From Marinobacter sp. (GTDB lineage: Bacteria; Pseudomonadota; Gammaproteobacteria; Pseudomonadales; Oleiphilaceae), in NCBI GenBank assembly GCA_022014155.1, contig JAKLLS010000014.1:1-42213 (forward strand): a stretch of 42,213 nucleotides of DNA, read 5' to 3'. The notes under the pieces were generated by a model. The model made no database searches. It saw nothing but the letters and a program-made list of their open reading frames with translations, and was not told the origin of the DNA. Shown here in pieces: positions 15,819-24,500 of the stretch. How positions within the stretch are numbered: position 1 is the first letter of the stretch; the number at the start of each line of letters is the position of its first letter. A program made the position numbers and the translations under genes.

Positions 15819-17271
15819 GACTCTCACGGTCAACCGAGAAGCGAACCTGGTTTCTGCCTGCTTCCTTGGCGGCATACAGTGCCTTGTCCGCCCGATCAAA
15901 GAGCGTGTCTTCAGCATCACCATCTTCAAGTGTGGCAAGGCCAGCCGAAAAGGTAATCGTTACGGGTTCGCCACGAAAATGAAATGGCAAGGCAGCAACG
16001 TGACCTCGCAATTCATCGAGCACACTTTTGGCATCTTCCGCGGAGGTCCCGGGAAACAGAATAACAAACTCTTCACCGCCAAAACGGGAAATAAAATCCG
16101 TCGATCTGAGCCGGGTCCGGAACTCCCTCGCCACCATCTGCAGGACCCGGTCGCCGGCCTTGTGGCCGTATGAATCGTTAACCCGTTTGAACAGGTCGAT
16201 ATCCAGCACTGCAATGGTCAGCGGTTGACGATATCGTTGCCAGCGGCTGTATTCAAAGGCCAAGCGCTCCTCCCAGGCCTCACGGTTGGGCAACTGTGTC
16301 AACAGATCAGTGAGCGCTTTCGTGCGCTCCTCCCGAATCCGTTTTCTCATTTGCTTCGAATTGGCCTCGACAGTTGCCAGCTTCTCCTGCATCGCTTCCA
16401 GTTGCCACGAATAGTTCCTCTCAAGCTCCGCCTCCTTCTCACAGAAACGCTGAACTGCACCGCCTATGGTTTCCAGGTGCATGGACACGGAGCGTTTAAG
16501 TTCCATCAGCCCTCCGCCAGCATTGATCTGACGACCAAATGTTTCCAGCTCCTGCCGGATTTCACGGTCTAGCTGTCTGGATGCATCGAGGCGCCCTGCC
16601 TGGGCGGAAGACTGGTTCTGCAAATGCTGACGAAGGGACGCCAGTCTCTCGTCCAGCCCCTTGAGAAACGATTCAAACTCTTTTTGGCTGCGGGTAATGG
16701 CGGCAATTACCAGATCCGCAACACTGTTCAGCCCCGTCTTCAACACCTCCCAGTTGTTACTTTCCGATAAGGATTTTTGCAGCTGGCGTGCCCGGGCTTC
16801 TGCCGCCGGATCAAGCGTCACCCGGGATAACATCTGGCCTAACAGCTGCCCAACCCGACGCGCAATCCGCAGGCGCTGGGCGTGATTGTCTTCCAGGTCA
16901 TTCTCGTCACCGACTGTAGCGTTCGGGGAAGACCCGGTGTCGGGAAGTGCATCAACAGGTGCCTCGGGTCGGGTTGACCGGCCCTTTCCAAACCTGGCTT
17001 TCGGTGAGCGGTCATCCAGAAATGCCACCTGGCGATCAATCTGGTCCTGGAGGACACGCCATTTTTCGACATTAACAGTGCCTTTACGGAGATCCTTACG
17101 AACCCGTATCAGCAAGCGATCAAGTTCGGATGTCTGACCTTCCGAGGCAAGACAGGTACGCACGAGCATCCGCTCGAGCGAATTCCGTTCGGCTTTCCAC
17201 TGCTGCTCCCGTTGTTCTGATGATTCAAGTTCCTGAAGATACTTATCCTTCCAGGACCGATCCGATGCCAT
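15784..17271 (-). CDS. Diguanylate cyclase with long helical N-terminal region
   Basis: A 495-residue GGDEF protein. Residues 1 to about 320 are soluble and mostly helical, with heptad-like stretches (16-55 and 280-325) and no transmembrane segment, so this region is probably a cytosolic dimerisation or signal-input domain. The GGDEF domain (about 330-485) has an intact active-site motif GGEEF at 398-402 and the product-inhibition site RSTD at 389-392, with the required five residues between them. It should make c-di-GMP and be feedback inhibited. The region 95-125 is a low-complexity linker. Pseudomonas has a similar cyclase with the same 'MASD-SWK-KYL' opening. It starts 53 bases after xerC and may be the last gene of the lysA-xerC operon. 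It overlaps the DUF2789 gene tail to tail. Confidence 0.88.
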   Translation of the reverse strand: MASDRSWKDKYLQELESSEQREQQWKAERNSLERMLVRTCLASEGQTSELDRLLIRVRKDLRKGTVNVEKWRVLQDQIDRQVAFLDDRSPKARFGKGRSTRPEAPVDALPDTGSSPNATVGDENDLEDNHAQRLRIARRVGQLLGQMLSRVTLDPAAEARARQLQKSLSESNNWEVLKTGLNSVADLVIAAITRSQKEFESFLKGLDERLASLRQHLQNQSSAQAGRLDASRQLDREIRQELETFGRQINAGGGLMELKRSVSMHLETIGGAVQRFCEKEAELERNYSWQLEAMQEKLATVEANSKQMRKRIREERTKALTDLLTQLPNREAWEERLAFEYSRWQRYRQPLTIAVLDIDLFKRVNDSYGHKAGDRVLQMVAREFRTRLRSTDFISRFGGEEFVILFPGTSAEDAKSVLDELRGHVAALPFHFRGEPVTITFSAGLATLEDGDAEDTLFDRADKALYAAKEAGRNQVRFSVDRESLSASSGHQARQ

Positions 17272-17324
17272 TGTGCTCTCCTGATAGTGGGCTTCAGAAC
17301 CTTTTAAGGGTCGACGGGAATTGT

Positions 17325-18275
17325 TCAGGTATCATCCCTGTCTCGCCCATCACGGCGGCGGGCCCGAGGATGACTCTGGTCATACACACGAGCCAGATGC
17401 TGGAAGTCAAGATGAGTATAGACCTGAGTGGTGGATATGTCCGCATGACCCAACAGCTCCTGAACCGCACGCAGGTCGCCACTGGATTCCAGCAGATGAC
17501 TGGCAAATGAATGACGAAGCATGTGCGGATTCAGCCTCTGATCAGCACCCTTGACCACCCCCCAGCGACTCAGGCGGGACTGAATGCTGCGATTACTGAG
17601 ACGTCCTCCGCGCTGACTGACAAACAGGGCAGGCTCTGACTCCGTTGCCAGCCCGGGACGAACCGCCATCCACGCCCTCAGGGCCTTCAGGGCTTTGCGC
17701 CCCACCGGTAGCACACGTTCCTTGTTGCCTTTTCCCAACACGCGAATTTCTCCACCCCGGCAATCCACCGAGTCCAGGTTCAGCCCGGCCAGCTCCGACA
17801 ACCGCAGGCCCGAGGAATACATCAACTCGAACATGCTCAGGTCACGGACTTCCAGGGGGTCGTCGGGGGCGGCATCCAGCAAATGGTTAAGCTGATCCAC
17901 ATCGGCCACTTTCGGCAGCCTGCGGCCGGATTTTGGCGCACGGATATCCACGGCCGGGTTATCCCGAACCCGCTTTTCCCGCAGAAGATACCGGTAGCAG
18001 CGACGGATGGCAGAAAGGTGCCTGGCAATACTGCGACCACTCAGCCCCCCACGGCTAAGCCATGCCACATAACGACGCATATCGTGGCTGGTGACATCAG
18101 CCCAATCATCAACCTGATGCGTCATTAACCAGGCGCCAAATCGTGTCAGATCCTGCTGGTAACTGTCACAGGTGCGGGGAGAGTGTCGCGTTTCCGAGGA
18201 CAGATGACGAAGGAAGTCCGCAAGCGGGGCGGACAGGGAATCCGATAAATCCGTCAACTCCCCGGAAATGGTCAC
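17325..18275 (-). CDS. xerC: Tyrosine recombinase XerC
   Basis: A 316-residue tyrosine recombinase that with XerD resolves chromosome dimers at dif. The N-terminal SAM-like core-binding domain (about 15-105) is followed by the catalytic domain with all six residues visible: R158 ('SSGLRLSEL'), K182 ('VLGKGNKER'), H251 and R254 ('HMLRHSFASH'), H277 ('LLGHADISTT') and nucleophile Y286 ('VYTHLDF'). The C-terminus is rich in Arg/Asp ('RARRRDGRDRDD') and slightly longer than E. coli XerC. It follows the DUF484 gene by two bases, an arrangement shared with Pseudomonas (sss) and E. coli, which supports XerC rather than XerD. The start codon is GTG. Confidence 0.93.
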   Translation of the reverse strand: MTISGELTDLSDSLSAPLADFLRHLSSETRHSPRTCDSYQQDLTRFGAWLMTHQVDDWADVTSHDMRRYVAWLSRGGLSGRSIARHLSAIRRCYRYLLREKRVRDNPAVDIRAPKSGRRLPKVADVDQLNHLLDAAPDDPLEVRDLSMFELMYSSGLRLSELAGLNLDSVDCRGGEIRVLGKGNKERVLPVGRKALKALRAWMAVRPGLATESEPALFVSQRGGRLSNRSIQSRLSRWGVVKGADQRLNPHMLRHSFASHLLESSGDLRAVQELLGHADISTTQVYTHLDFQHLARVYDQSHPRARRRDGRDRDDT

Positions 18276-18277
18276 GG

Positions 18278-19024
18278 TCAGCGTGACTCTGCAATAACAC
18301 CGGCCACAGGGGGCGTACTGGTATGACGCTGCACGATCGGCGGCAACAGACGACTCAGGGTATCGCTGATGTAAGTAAGAAAGAGCGACCCCATACTCTG
18401 ATCGAAGTAGCCCGGTTCACAGCTGCCAACCGCAAAAACCCCCAGCAGCTCATCATGACGCAGCGGCACCAGGGCCACCGACGCAATCGGCTCTTCCCGG
18501 TCGGGGAACAGAAAATTCCGCTCGGATTCGCGGAACTGGCCACACACCGCGCGTTCACCATCCAGCAGGCTGCCCAGACGTTCCTTGGCCTGAGCCGGTG
18601 GCACGACATGCAGGGCGCCCTGCGAAGCAAGTGACAATTCCGAATCGGTAAACAGGATCACCGACGCCGCATCAAGTCCGAAGTCACCCCGAATACTGTC
18701 ATCAATGGCGGACGCCATGTCGTTGAGGTTACGAGCCTCAATCACATGCATCAACAGACGCTTGCTCTTCTCAAACAAACGGTCGTTGTGACGGGCAATA
18801 GAGACCAGCTCCACCAGTTCCCGCCGCAGCGTATCCCGCTGCTCCCGGTACAGATGTACCTGGCGTTCCACCAGCGAGATGGCTCGGCCACTGTCATGGG
18901 GCAGGGTCAGACTGCGCAGGAGCTCATCCTGATCAACAAAAAAGTCGGGATGGGCACGCAGGTATTCCGCGACCTGTTCCCCGGTGAGCGCCTCGGCCTT
19001 CTGCTGGGCCGTTTGTTCTGTCAT
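18278..19024 (-). CDS. DUF484 family protein (GAF-like)
   Basis: A 248-residue cytosolic protein of the DUF484 (YigA-like) family. The conserved N-terminus 'VAEYLRAHPDFFVDQDELL' is followed by a helical coiled-coil stretch ('ERQVHLYREQRDTLRRELVE') and a GAF-like domain (about 100-230) with 'LGVFAVGSCEPGYFDQSMG'. The family is almost always encoded directly upstream of xerC but its role is unknown. An earlier ATG at 19126 lies inside dapF; I chose 19024 because AGGAG precedes it by seven bases and the conserved domain starts there. The gap to dapF is 16 bases. Confidence 0.85.
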   Translation of the reverse strand: MTEQTAQQKAEALTGEQVAEYLRAHPDFFVDQDELLRSLTLPHDSGRAISLVERQVHLYREQRDTLRRELVELVSIARHNDRLFEKSKRLLMHVIEARNLNDMASAIDDSIRGDFGLDAASVILFTDSELSLASQGALHVVPPAQAKERLGSLLDGERAVCGQFRESERNFLFPDREEPIASVALVPLRHDELLGVFAVGSCEPGYFDQSMGSLFLTYISDTLSRLLPPIVQRHTSTPPVAGVIAESR

Positions 19025-19040
19025 GCTGATCTCCTGATCG

Positions 19041-19922
19041 TCAGGACCGTGGTTTTGCCGGTCGGCTACCTTTACGACGCCGCCCGGAACTGTCTCCGGG
19101 CAGACGAATCTGGCCTTCAAACACACTGGCCGCAGGGCCTTCCATCATAACAGGGGTCCCTTCCCCCTGCCATTCGATGATCAGCTTGCCGCCGCGCAGC
19201 TCAACTTCGACCCGGGAATCCAGCAGCCCCCTCAGGCAGCCCGCAACCACCGCTGCACACGCCCCGCTGCCACAGGCCAGAGTTTCACCAGAACCACGCT
19301 CGAATACCCGCAAGCGAGCGTGGCTGCGATCGACAATCTGTAGAAAGCCGATATTGGCCCGGGCGGGAAAGCGGGGATGATTCTCAAGCTTCGGCCCCAG
19401 GGATGCCACCGGCGCACTATCGACGTCGTCCACCACCAGTACGCCGTGGGGATTGCCCATGGATACGGCGCTGAGTTCAATGGTCTGGCCACCCACCTCG
19501 ACGGTGTAGACGTCCTTGCGGCGATCAGCGGCAAATGGAATCGCTGGCGGATTCAGCTCAGGCACGCCCATATTGACCATTACCAGGCCATCGCGACCAA
19601 CCCTCAGCTCAATCACGCCTTTGGCGGTCTGCACCCGGATCACCCGCTTGTTGGTGAGGCGCTGATCACGGACAAATCGGGCAAAACAGCGGGCGCCATT
19701 GCCACACTGCTCCACTTCCGAGCCATCGCTATTGAAGATCCGGTAGCGAAAATCCACGTCCGGCAGCCCCGGGGGTTCGACGACCAGCAACTGGTCAAAA
19801 CCAATCCCGAAATTGCGGTCCGCCAGCTCCCGAATCATGTCCGGGCGCAGCCGGAACGGCTGGCTGATGGCATCCACCACCATGAAGTCGTTACCCAGAC
19901 CGTGCATCTTGGTAAATCGCAT
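19041..19922 (-). CDS. dapF: Diaminopimelate epimerase
   Basis: A 293-residue enzyme that converts LL- to meso-diaminopimelate in the lysine and peptidoglycan pathway. From ATG 19922 the protein opens with the conserved '[15 protein letters not shown]', and the two catalytic cysteines fall exactly at C73 ('[10 protein letters not shown]') and C217 ('LACGSGACA'), as in H. influenzae DapF, which supports this start. An upstream ATG at 19985 overlaps the lysA stop as ATGA and would add 21 non-conserved residues. It remains possible that ribosomes re-initiate there. The C-terminus has an extra basic tail of about 15 residues ([13 protein letters not shown]). It lies between lysA and the DUF484 gene in one operon. 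Confidence 0.93.
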   Translation of the reverse strand: MRFTKMHGLGNDFMVVDAISQPFRLRPDMIRELADRNFGIGFDQLLVVEPPGLPDVDFRYRIFNSDGSEVEQCGNGARCFARFVRDQRLTNKRVIRVQTAKGVIELRVGRDGLVMVNMGVPELNPPAIPFAADRRKDVYTVEVGGQTIELSAVSMGNPHGVLVVDDVDSAPVASLGPKLENHPRFPARANIGFLQIVDRSHARLRVFERGSGETLACGSGACAAVVAGCLRGLLDSRVEVELRGGKLIIEWQGEGTPVMMEGPAASVFEGQIRLPGDSSGRRRKGSRPAKPRS

Positions 19923-19981
19923 CGATGGCCCCTGCCCCCGGCGCGTATGATTCGTATCGTCACGCTTGCCCATCGCCGCGT

Positions 19982-21232
19982 TCATCCTGGCAAGCAGCTT
20001 TCGGGACCGAGCTGGTCTTCGAGGGTTTCGCGGCGACGAACCACGTGCACCTGATCGCCATCCACCATGATTTCCGGTGGCCGGTTGCGGCTGTTGTAAT
20101 TGGAGCTCATCACAAAACCATAGGCACCCGCGGATCGTACCGCCAGCAAATCTCCCGCCTGCAGACGCAGTTTGCGGTCCTTGCCCAGGAAGTCACCGGT
20201 CTCACAGACAGGACCAACCAAATCCCAGGCTTTTTCTTCACCCTCCTGGTGGGGGACCACCGGGATGATTGCCTGCCAGGCGCTGTAGAGTGCCGGACGA
20301 ATCAAGTCGTTCATGGCTGCATCAATGATGGCAAAATTGCGATGATCGGTGCATTTGAGGAATTCCACCCGGGTCAGCATGATACCGGCATTGGCCGCAA
20401 TCGAACGCCCCGGCTCCAGTACCAGTTCGAGATCACGGTCTCCCAGGCGCTCGGCCAGCGCTTTGACGTAATCAGACGGCTGCGGAGGCTGCTCCCGGTC
20501 GTAGGTAACGCCCAGACCGCCCCCCATATCGAGATGACGAATGGCAATACCCTGCTCCGCCAGCGCATCAATCAGCGAAAGCACCCGATCCAGCGCATCC
20601 AGGAACGGCGACACGGTGGTCAGCTGTGAGCCGATATGACAATCAACCCCGATGACATTCAGGTTGGGCATGGCCGCAGCGCGGGCGTACACCTCAGGCG
20701 CCTCGACAATATCAATACCGAACTTGTTTTCCTTAAGGCCAGTGGATATGTACGGATGCGTACCAGCGTCCACGTCAGGGTTCACCCGCAGGGATACCGG
20801 TGCCTGCGTGCCCAGCTCACCCGCCACCTTGTTAAGACGGTCCAGCTCGGTATCCGACTCCACGTTGAAACAGCGCACGCCGGCTTCCAGCGCCCGCTTC
20901 ATTTCCCATTCCTGCTTGCCCACGCCGGAAAACACCACATTGGCGGGATCGCCACCGGCGCGAATTACCCGCTCCAATTCTCCGGCGGAGACAATGTCGA
21001 AACCGGCACCGAGGCGGGCCAATACGTTCAGCACAGCAAGGTTACTGTTAGCCTTTACTGCATAACACACCAGATGCGGGCGCCCCTTGAGGGCATCGTC
21101 GTAGGCCCGGTAATGGCGTTCCAGGGTGGCACGGGAATAGACATACGCCGGGGTCCCGAAGCGCTTTGCAATCTCGCTCACCGGTACGTCTTCGGCGTAA
21201 AGCTCGCCGTTGCGATAGTTAAAATAGTCCAT
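19982..21232 (-). CDS. lysA: Diaminopimelate decarboxylase
   Basis: A 416-residue PLP enzyme of fold type III that decarboxylates meso-diaminopimelate to L-lysine, the last step of the pathway. K60 in 'CYAVKANSN' is the Schiff-base lysine, 'CHIGSQ' at 198-203 and '[11 protein letters not shown]' form the phosphate-binding part, 'LEPGRSI' binds the cofactor, and C343 in '[14 protein letters not shown]' is the second-subunit active-site cysteine. Length is normal. AGGAA precedes the ATG. It follows lptM by 32 bases and precedes dapF, forming the operon lptM-lysA-dapF-DUF484-xerC. Confidence 0.95.
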   Translation of the reverse strand: MDYFNYRNGELYAEDVPVSEIAKRFGTPAYVYSRATLERHYRAYDDALKGRPHLVCYAVKANSNLAVLNVLARLGAGFDIVSAGELERVIRAGGDPANVVFSGVGKQEWEMKRALEAGVRCFNVESDTELDRLNKVAGELGTQAPVSLRVNPDVDAGTHPYISTGLKENKFGIDIVEAPEVYARAAAMPNLNVIGVDCHIGSQLTTVSPFLDALDRVLSLIDALAEQGIAIRHLDMGGGLGVTYDREQPPQPSDYVKALAERLGDRDLELVLEPGRSIAANAGIMLTRVEFLKCTDHRNFAIIDAAMNDLIRPALYSAWQAIIPVVPHQEGEEKAWDLVGPVCETGDFLGKDRKLRLQAGDLLAVRSAGAYGFVMSSNYNSRNRPPEIMVDGDQVHVVRRRETLEDQLGPESCLPG

Positions 21233-21264
21233 GAACTTCCTGATTCTGTTGACGGGGCAATGGG

Positions 21265-21441
21265 TCAGCGGGCCGACGGGTCTTCATCCTGACGGCGATC
21301 CGGGTCATGATTCCGGTTTTCCCCGACGGCGTCCGCCACGGTTTCATCCGGTACTTCCCGGTATAACGGTCCCTTCTGGCCGCAACCGGCCATCACGCTG
21401 ACCAGTAACAGTCCAACACTCACTGTTTTCCATGCCTGCAT
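21265..21441 (-). CDS. lptM: Small lipoprotein LptM (YifL/LppL type)
   Basis: A 58-residue lipoprotein. The signal peptide 'MQAWKTVSVGLLLVSVMAG' ends in a lipobox with the modified cysteine at residue 20, followed by the family hallmark GQKGPLY. The remaining 31 residues are acidic and probably unstructured. In E. coli LptM promotes assembly and disulfide maturation of the LPS translocon LptD-LptE at the outer membrane. Its position just before lysA is the same as in Pseudomonas (lppL). The ATG at 21441 has AGGGG about nine bases upstream. Confidence 0.9.
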   Translation of the reverse strand: MQAWKTVSVGLLLVSVMAGCGQKGPLYREVPDETVADAVGENRNHDPDRRQDEDPSAR

Positions 21442-21471
21442 GGAACTTGCCCCTGTTTTAGATATGCGCGC

Positions 21472-21477
21472 AGTATA
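21472..21477 (-). promoter_or_regulatory. Possible -10 box of the lptM-lysA operon
   Basis: TATACT on the minus strand matches five of six consensus bases and lies about 31 bases before the LptM start codon. No recognisable -35 box is found 16-18 bases further upstream, so the call is weak. The gap between cyaA stop (21509) and lptM is otherwise empty. Confidence 0.3.
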
Positions 21478-21508
21478 CCTGACTCAGCTACCGGCGGGCG
21501 AGACTGGC

Positions 21509-24367
21509 CTAGGCCATTAAATGGCGATTGAGGGATGCTTCCAGTGTTGACCGGTAATACAGATATTGCGTGGTCTGGATGTCCTGTTGGTACACCTGCG
21601 GATCCAGATCGTGGGGCAGGTGCACATCCGTCAGGTAAACCGGGTAGTTTTCACCGGCCTGGCGCAATGAACGGATATAGTGAGCAACTGCGGGGATCAG
21701 CTGGTCCCCGTATTCCAGTACAGTGAACTCCTGATCGCCACAGAAGATATCAAACCGCAGGTGACTGTCGCCTTCCTGCACTCCGACCGCCTGCACCTCC
21801 AACCCGGGCAGGGTCATACTGGTGTCTTCGTCGAATCGCCGTTCCACTTTCCAGCGCCCATCCCGGGGCACAACCTCATAACAGTGGATACCGGCGATAC
21901 CTGCCGGGCTGTCCAGCTGACGCAGTTGGCGTCGCTCGACAAGATTATCCAGAAACCGTAACAGCGGCACCAGCAGGTAACGCCGATTGCTGTAGTCCTG
22001 ATCCCAGGTGAACACTGAACCCAACTCGTCCACCACCCACAGCTTTGCACGACTGCCGACGACCCGGAAAAAAACCTGGATGTTTGCCGGCTCACTGGCC
22101 TGACACACAGCACGCAGGGGCTGGTCGTCCAGCATCGCACCGCGATCAAACACCACCGGCAGGTATCGTTCCTGCGGCCGGGCCAGTTGCTCCATCAACG
22201 CCTCGGGGCTGTCCAGCGCCACAAAGCCGGGCTCGGCGCCATTGAACTGCAACAGGAAATAGCGCCGATCCATCTCAATGACGTATCGCAACGGATGTGG
22301 CCCGACGCCTCCCGCAAAGAAATGGCGCAAAACGTCGCTAAAGAGCTCCTGAACCCGACGGGCAATTGCCGCTCCGTGCCCGCGGTTATGGCTGTGCACC
22401 TGAATCTCTGGCAAGTACGCCGGCGCGGATGCCACGGATGCCAGTACGTTCTTGAGACACTGGACCAGGGTGTCTCCAGCGGCGTAGTGTTGCAAACTGA
22501 CTTCGTGCCAGCTGTTCAGGGTGACCTGATCGATGGTAGCCACCAGATTGTCCCGGCTACCGCTGAAACCCAGGGAATCGTGGCGGGCACTGAGCTTGTG
22601 CAACCCACGATCGGTCAGGTGGGCCTGGGGATCCACGCCCACGTTGACAAACAACAGGTTCCGCAGGGGTTTGACACCAGCGGACAATGCCTCACGGCCG
22701 GCCGGGGCAAGAGGAAACGCAACAAAGGCCGACAGCGCATCCAGCATTTCCCGCAACTCCGACACCGAGGCAGTACTTGTGCCGGCTCGCACATTCAGCC
22801 GTGTTGTACGTGTCAGCAAACCGTTGCAGTAACACCACACCATCAGCTCCGTGAGATTACCGCAACGCCGAATGACCGGTTGCCAGAACGCGTCGGACGG
22901 ATCCTCCAGATCCCGGTAGAGCAGCCAGCCGTCCTGCCCCGGCGCACCGCCTTGCTCCGACTGGTGGTGAAACGCCAGATTTTCCTCACCCAGCGACGGC
23001 GCCAACCCCGGGTTGATCCGTTCGATCTTGCCGGCCTTGCGCTGGAACGCAGCGTAGAGTTTGCGGCCCAGCAGGTTCATATCACTGCTGCTGATCGCCG
23101 CACAGGTGCCTTGCTCCCTGGCCAGTCGCGACAACAGGCGGTAACTGTGGGTCAGTTCAGACACAATCGTGCGCCGTAACGTCATCACATCCTCGGCACG
23201 CCATTGCTGACGGTTATCCAGATCTTTCAGTGTCGCCGGCGACCAGCCCCAGTCATCCACCAGCTGCTGAAGTAACCCCGCTCGCCAGCTGTCTACACCC
23301 AGCTCGGTGCGTGACAGTGGCAGACCGGCTTTCAGGTATAGGCTACGGCGCACCAGATCCAGTCGCTGAGGCGCCTCCATGGCCAACAGCCAGCGCTCCA
23401 GGCGTTGATACAGCAGCACGTAAGGGTCCAGCCGGTCGGCACAGGTTTCACCGTCATACACGGCGGCCTTGAACACCCGGGATAACAGGGGTTGCTCACT
23501 GTCCCGGGCATAGCACTCGGTCAATAACAGTTTCAGTATCGATTTCCAGGGCGCGTCCATCCCCTTGTACAGCTGCCAGACCCCGGCACCCAGAAACTCT
23601 TCCCGGGGGACCGACGGCACTGACCCGAAATCGATGTACTCGCTGCCCTTGATGAAGCGGCAGTCAACCAGTTGCCGGGCACAGGCTTCGTAGTTTTCTT
23701 CTTCACCGGCCGGAATCAGCCACCACAACGGGTAACAGCCACCAAGATGGATACTGGTACGGTAGAACTCATCCAACAGCAGATAATGCTGTGCACTGCC
23801 ACAGTTCTCGCCGGTCACTTCGGCGCGTTGTCGTCCGGCCCGCCAGTCCGCTGCAGAAAACACGAACACATGCAGCTCCACCCCAAGGGTGGCAGCCCAG
23901 GCGGCGAATCTGTCCGCCTTGCGCTCCAGGCACTGGACCTCCCGATCGGACAGATCACTGCGATGACACAGCCAGACGTCCAGATCACTGGCCACCGAAT
24001 GCCCCAGGGTGCCCGGGCTACCCATCAGAAACAGGGCCTCCAGGTCAGGCTTCCTTTTGCCTTCGTCTTTCAGGGAAAAGGCTCGAGCCAGTCGGCGGGC
24101 GGCGTTCAGTGTCGGCTCGGAAGGTTTGTAATGACCGAGACCATAGGGACAGTCCCGGTCCAGGTACCCGGGCAGGGACGGGTGATTAAGATGAAACACC
24201 AATGGCAGCACGTCCAGCACCACCTGCTGTCGATAAGTCAGAGCCGAGTGCGCCCGCTCCCAGCGCTGTTGATTGAGCGCGATAAACCGATCCCGCAGCC
24301 GACGCAGAGTTTTTCGATCGATACCCTCTTCAAAGTCCAGGGTGATAGGCGTGCTATGGGTGCTCAA
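21509..24367 (-). CDS. cyaA: Class I adenylate cyclase
   Basis: A protein of about 952 residues (E. coli CyaA has 848) that makes cAMP from ATP for CRP/Vfr-type control. The catalytic N-terminal half has the class I motif 'GSPGTLGHSVASDLDVWLC' at about 116-134, with Asp128 and Asp130 as the metal-binding pair. Other family blocks include 'DCPYGLGHYKPS' and 'YPLWWLIP'. The C-terminal half is the regulatory region. I chose TTG at 24367 because GGAG lies just upstream, a good promoter is centred near 24415, and the residues encoded before it are not family-like. The frame is open up to 24499. It is divergent from the GGDEF-EAL gene and followed by lptM. Confidence 0.9.
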   Translation of the reverse strand: MSTHSTPITLDFEEGIDRKTLRRLRDRFIALNQQRWERAHSALTYRQQVVLDVLPLVFHLNHPSLPGYLDRDCPYGLGHYKPSEPTLNAARRLARAFSLKDEGKRKPDLEALFLMGSPGTLGHSVASDLDVWLCHRSDLSDREVQCLERKADRFAAWAATLGVELHVFVFSAADWRAGRQRAEVTGENCGSAQHYLLLDEFYRTSIHLGGCYPLWWLIPAGEEENYEACARQLVDCRFIKGSEYIDFGSVPSVPREEFLGAGVWQLYKGMDAPWKSILKLLLTECYARDSEQPLLSRVFKAAVYDGETCADRLDPYVLLYQRLERWLLAMEAPQRLDLVRRSLYLKAGLPLSRTELGVDSWRAGLLQQLVDDWGWSPATLKDLDNRQQWRAEDVMTLRRTIVSELTHSYRLLSRLAREQGTCAAISSSDMNLLGRKLYAAFQRKAGKIERINPGLAPSLGEENLAFHHQSEQGGAPGQDGWLLYRDLEDPSDAFWQPVIRRCGNLTELMVWCYCNGLLTRTTRLNVRAGTSTASVSELREMLDALSAFVAFPLAPAGREALSAGVKPLRNLLFVNVGVDPQAHLTDRGLHKLSARHDSLGFSGSRDNLVATIDQVTLNSWHEVSLQHYAAGDTLVQCLKNVLASVASAPAYLPEIQVHSHNRGHGAAIARRVQELFSDVLRHFFAGGVGPHPLRYVIEMDRRYFLLQFNGAEPGFVALDSPEALMEQLARPQERYLPVVFDRGAMLDDQPLRAVCQASEPANIQVFFRVVGSRAKLWVVDELGSVFTWDQDYSNRRYLLVPLLRFLDNLVERRQLRQLDSPAGIAGIHCYEVVPRDGRWKVERRFDEDTSMTLPGLEVQAVGVQEGDSHLRFDIFCGDQEFTVLEYGDQLIPAVAHYIRSLRQAGENYPVYLTDVHLPHDLDPQVYQQDIQTTQYLYYRSTLEASLNRHLMA

Positions 24368-24400
24368 GGCGGCTCCGCGAGAGAGGTTCTTTCCGGTGTC

Positions 24401-24430
24401 ATTATCAGTATGATGGACGCATCGTGGCAA
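24401..24430 (-). promoter_or_regulatory. Sigma-70-like promoter of cyaA
   Basis: On the minus strand TTGCCA (24425-24430) and GATAAT (24401-24406) are separated by 18 bases, each matching five of six consensus positions. Transcription would start near 24394, giving a leader of about 27 bases to the TTG at 24367. This supports the internal TTG start. I saw no CRP-like TGTGA-N6-TCACA site in the gap. Confidence 0.55.
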
Positions 24431-24500
24431 AACCGGCAAAAAAATAAAAGCGGGAGTTTCTGTACACTTCCGCAGCAATACTGGCTGAGGCTCACCCATC

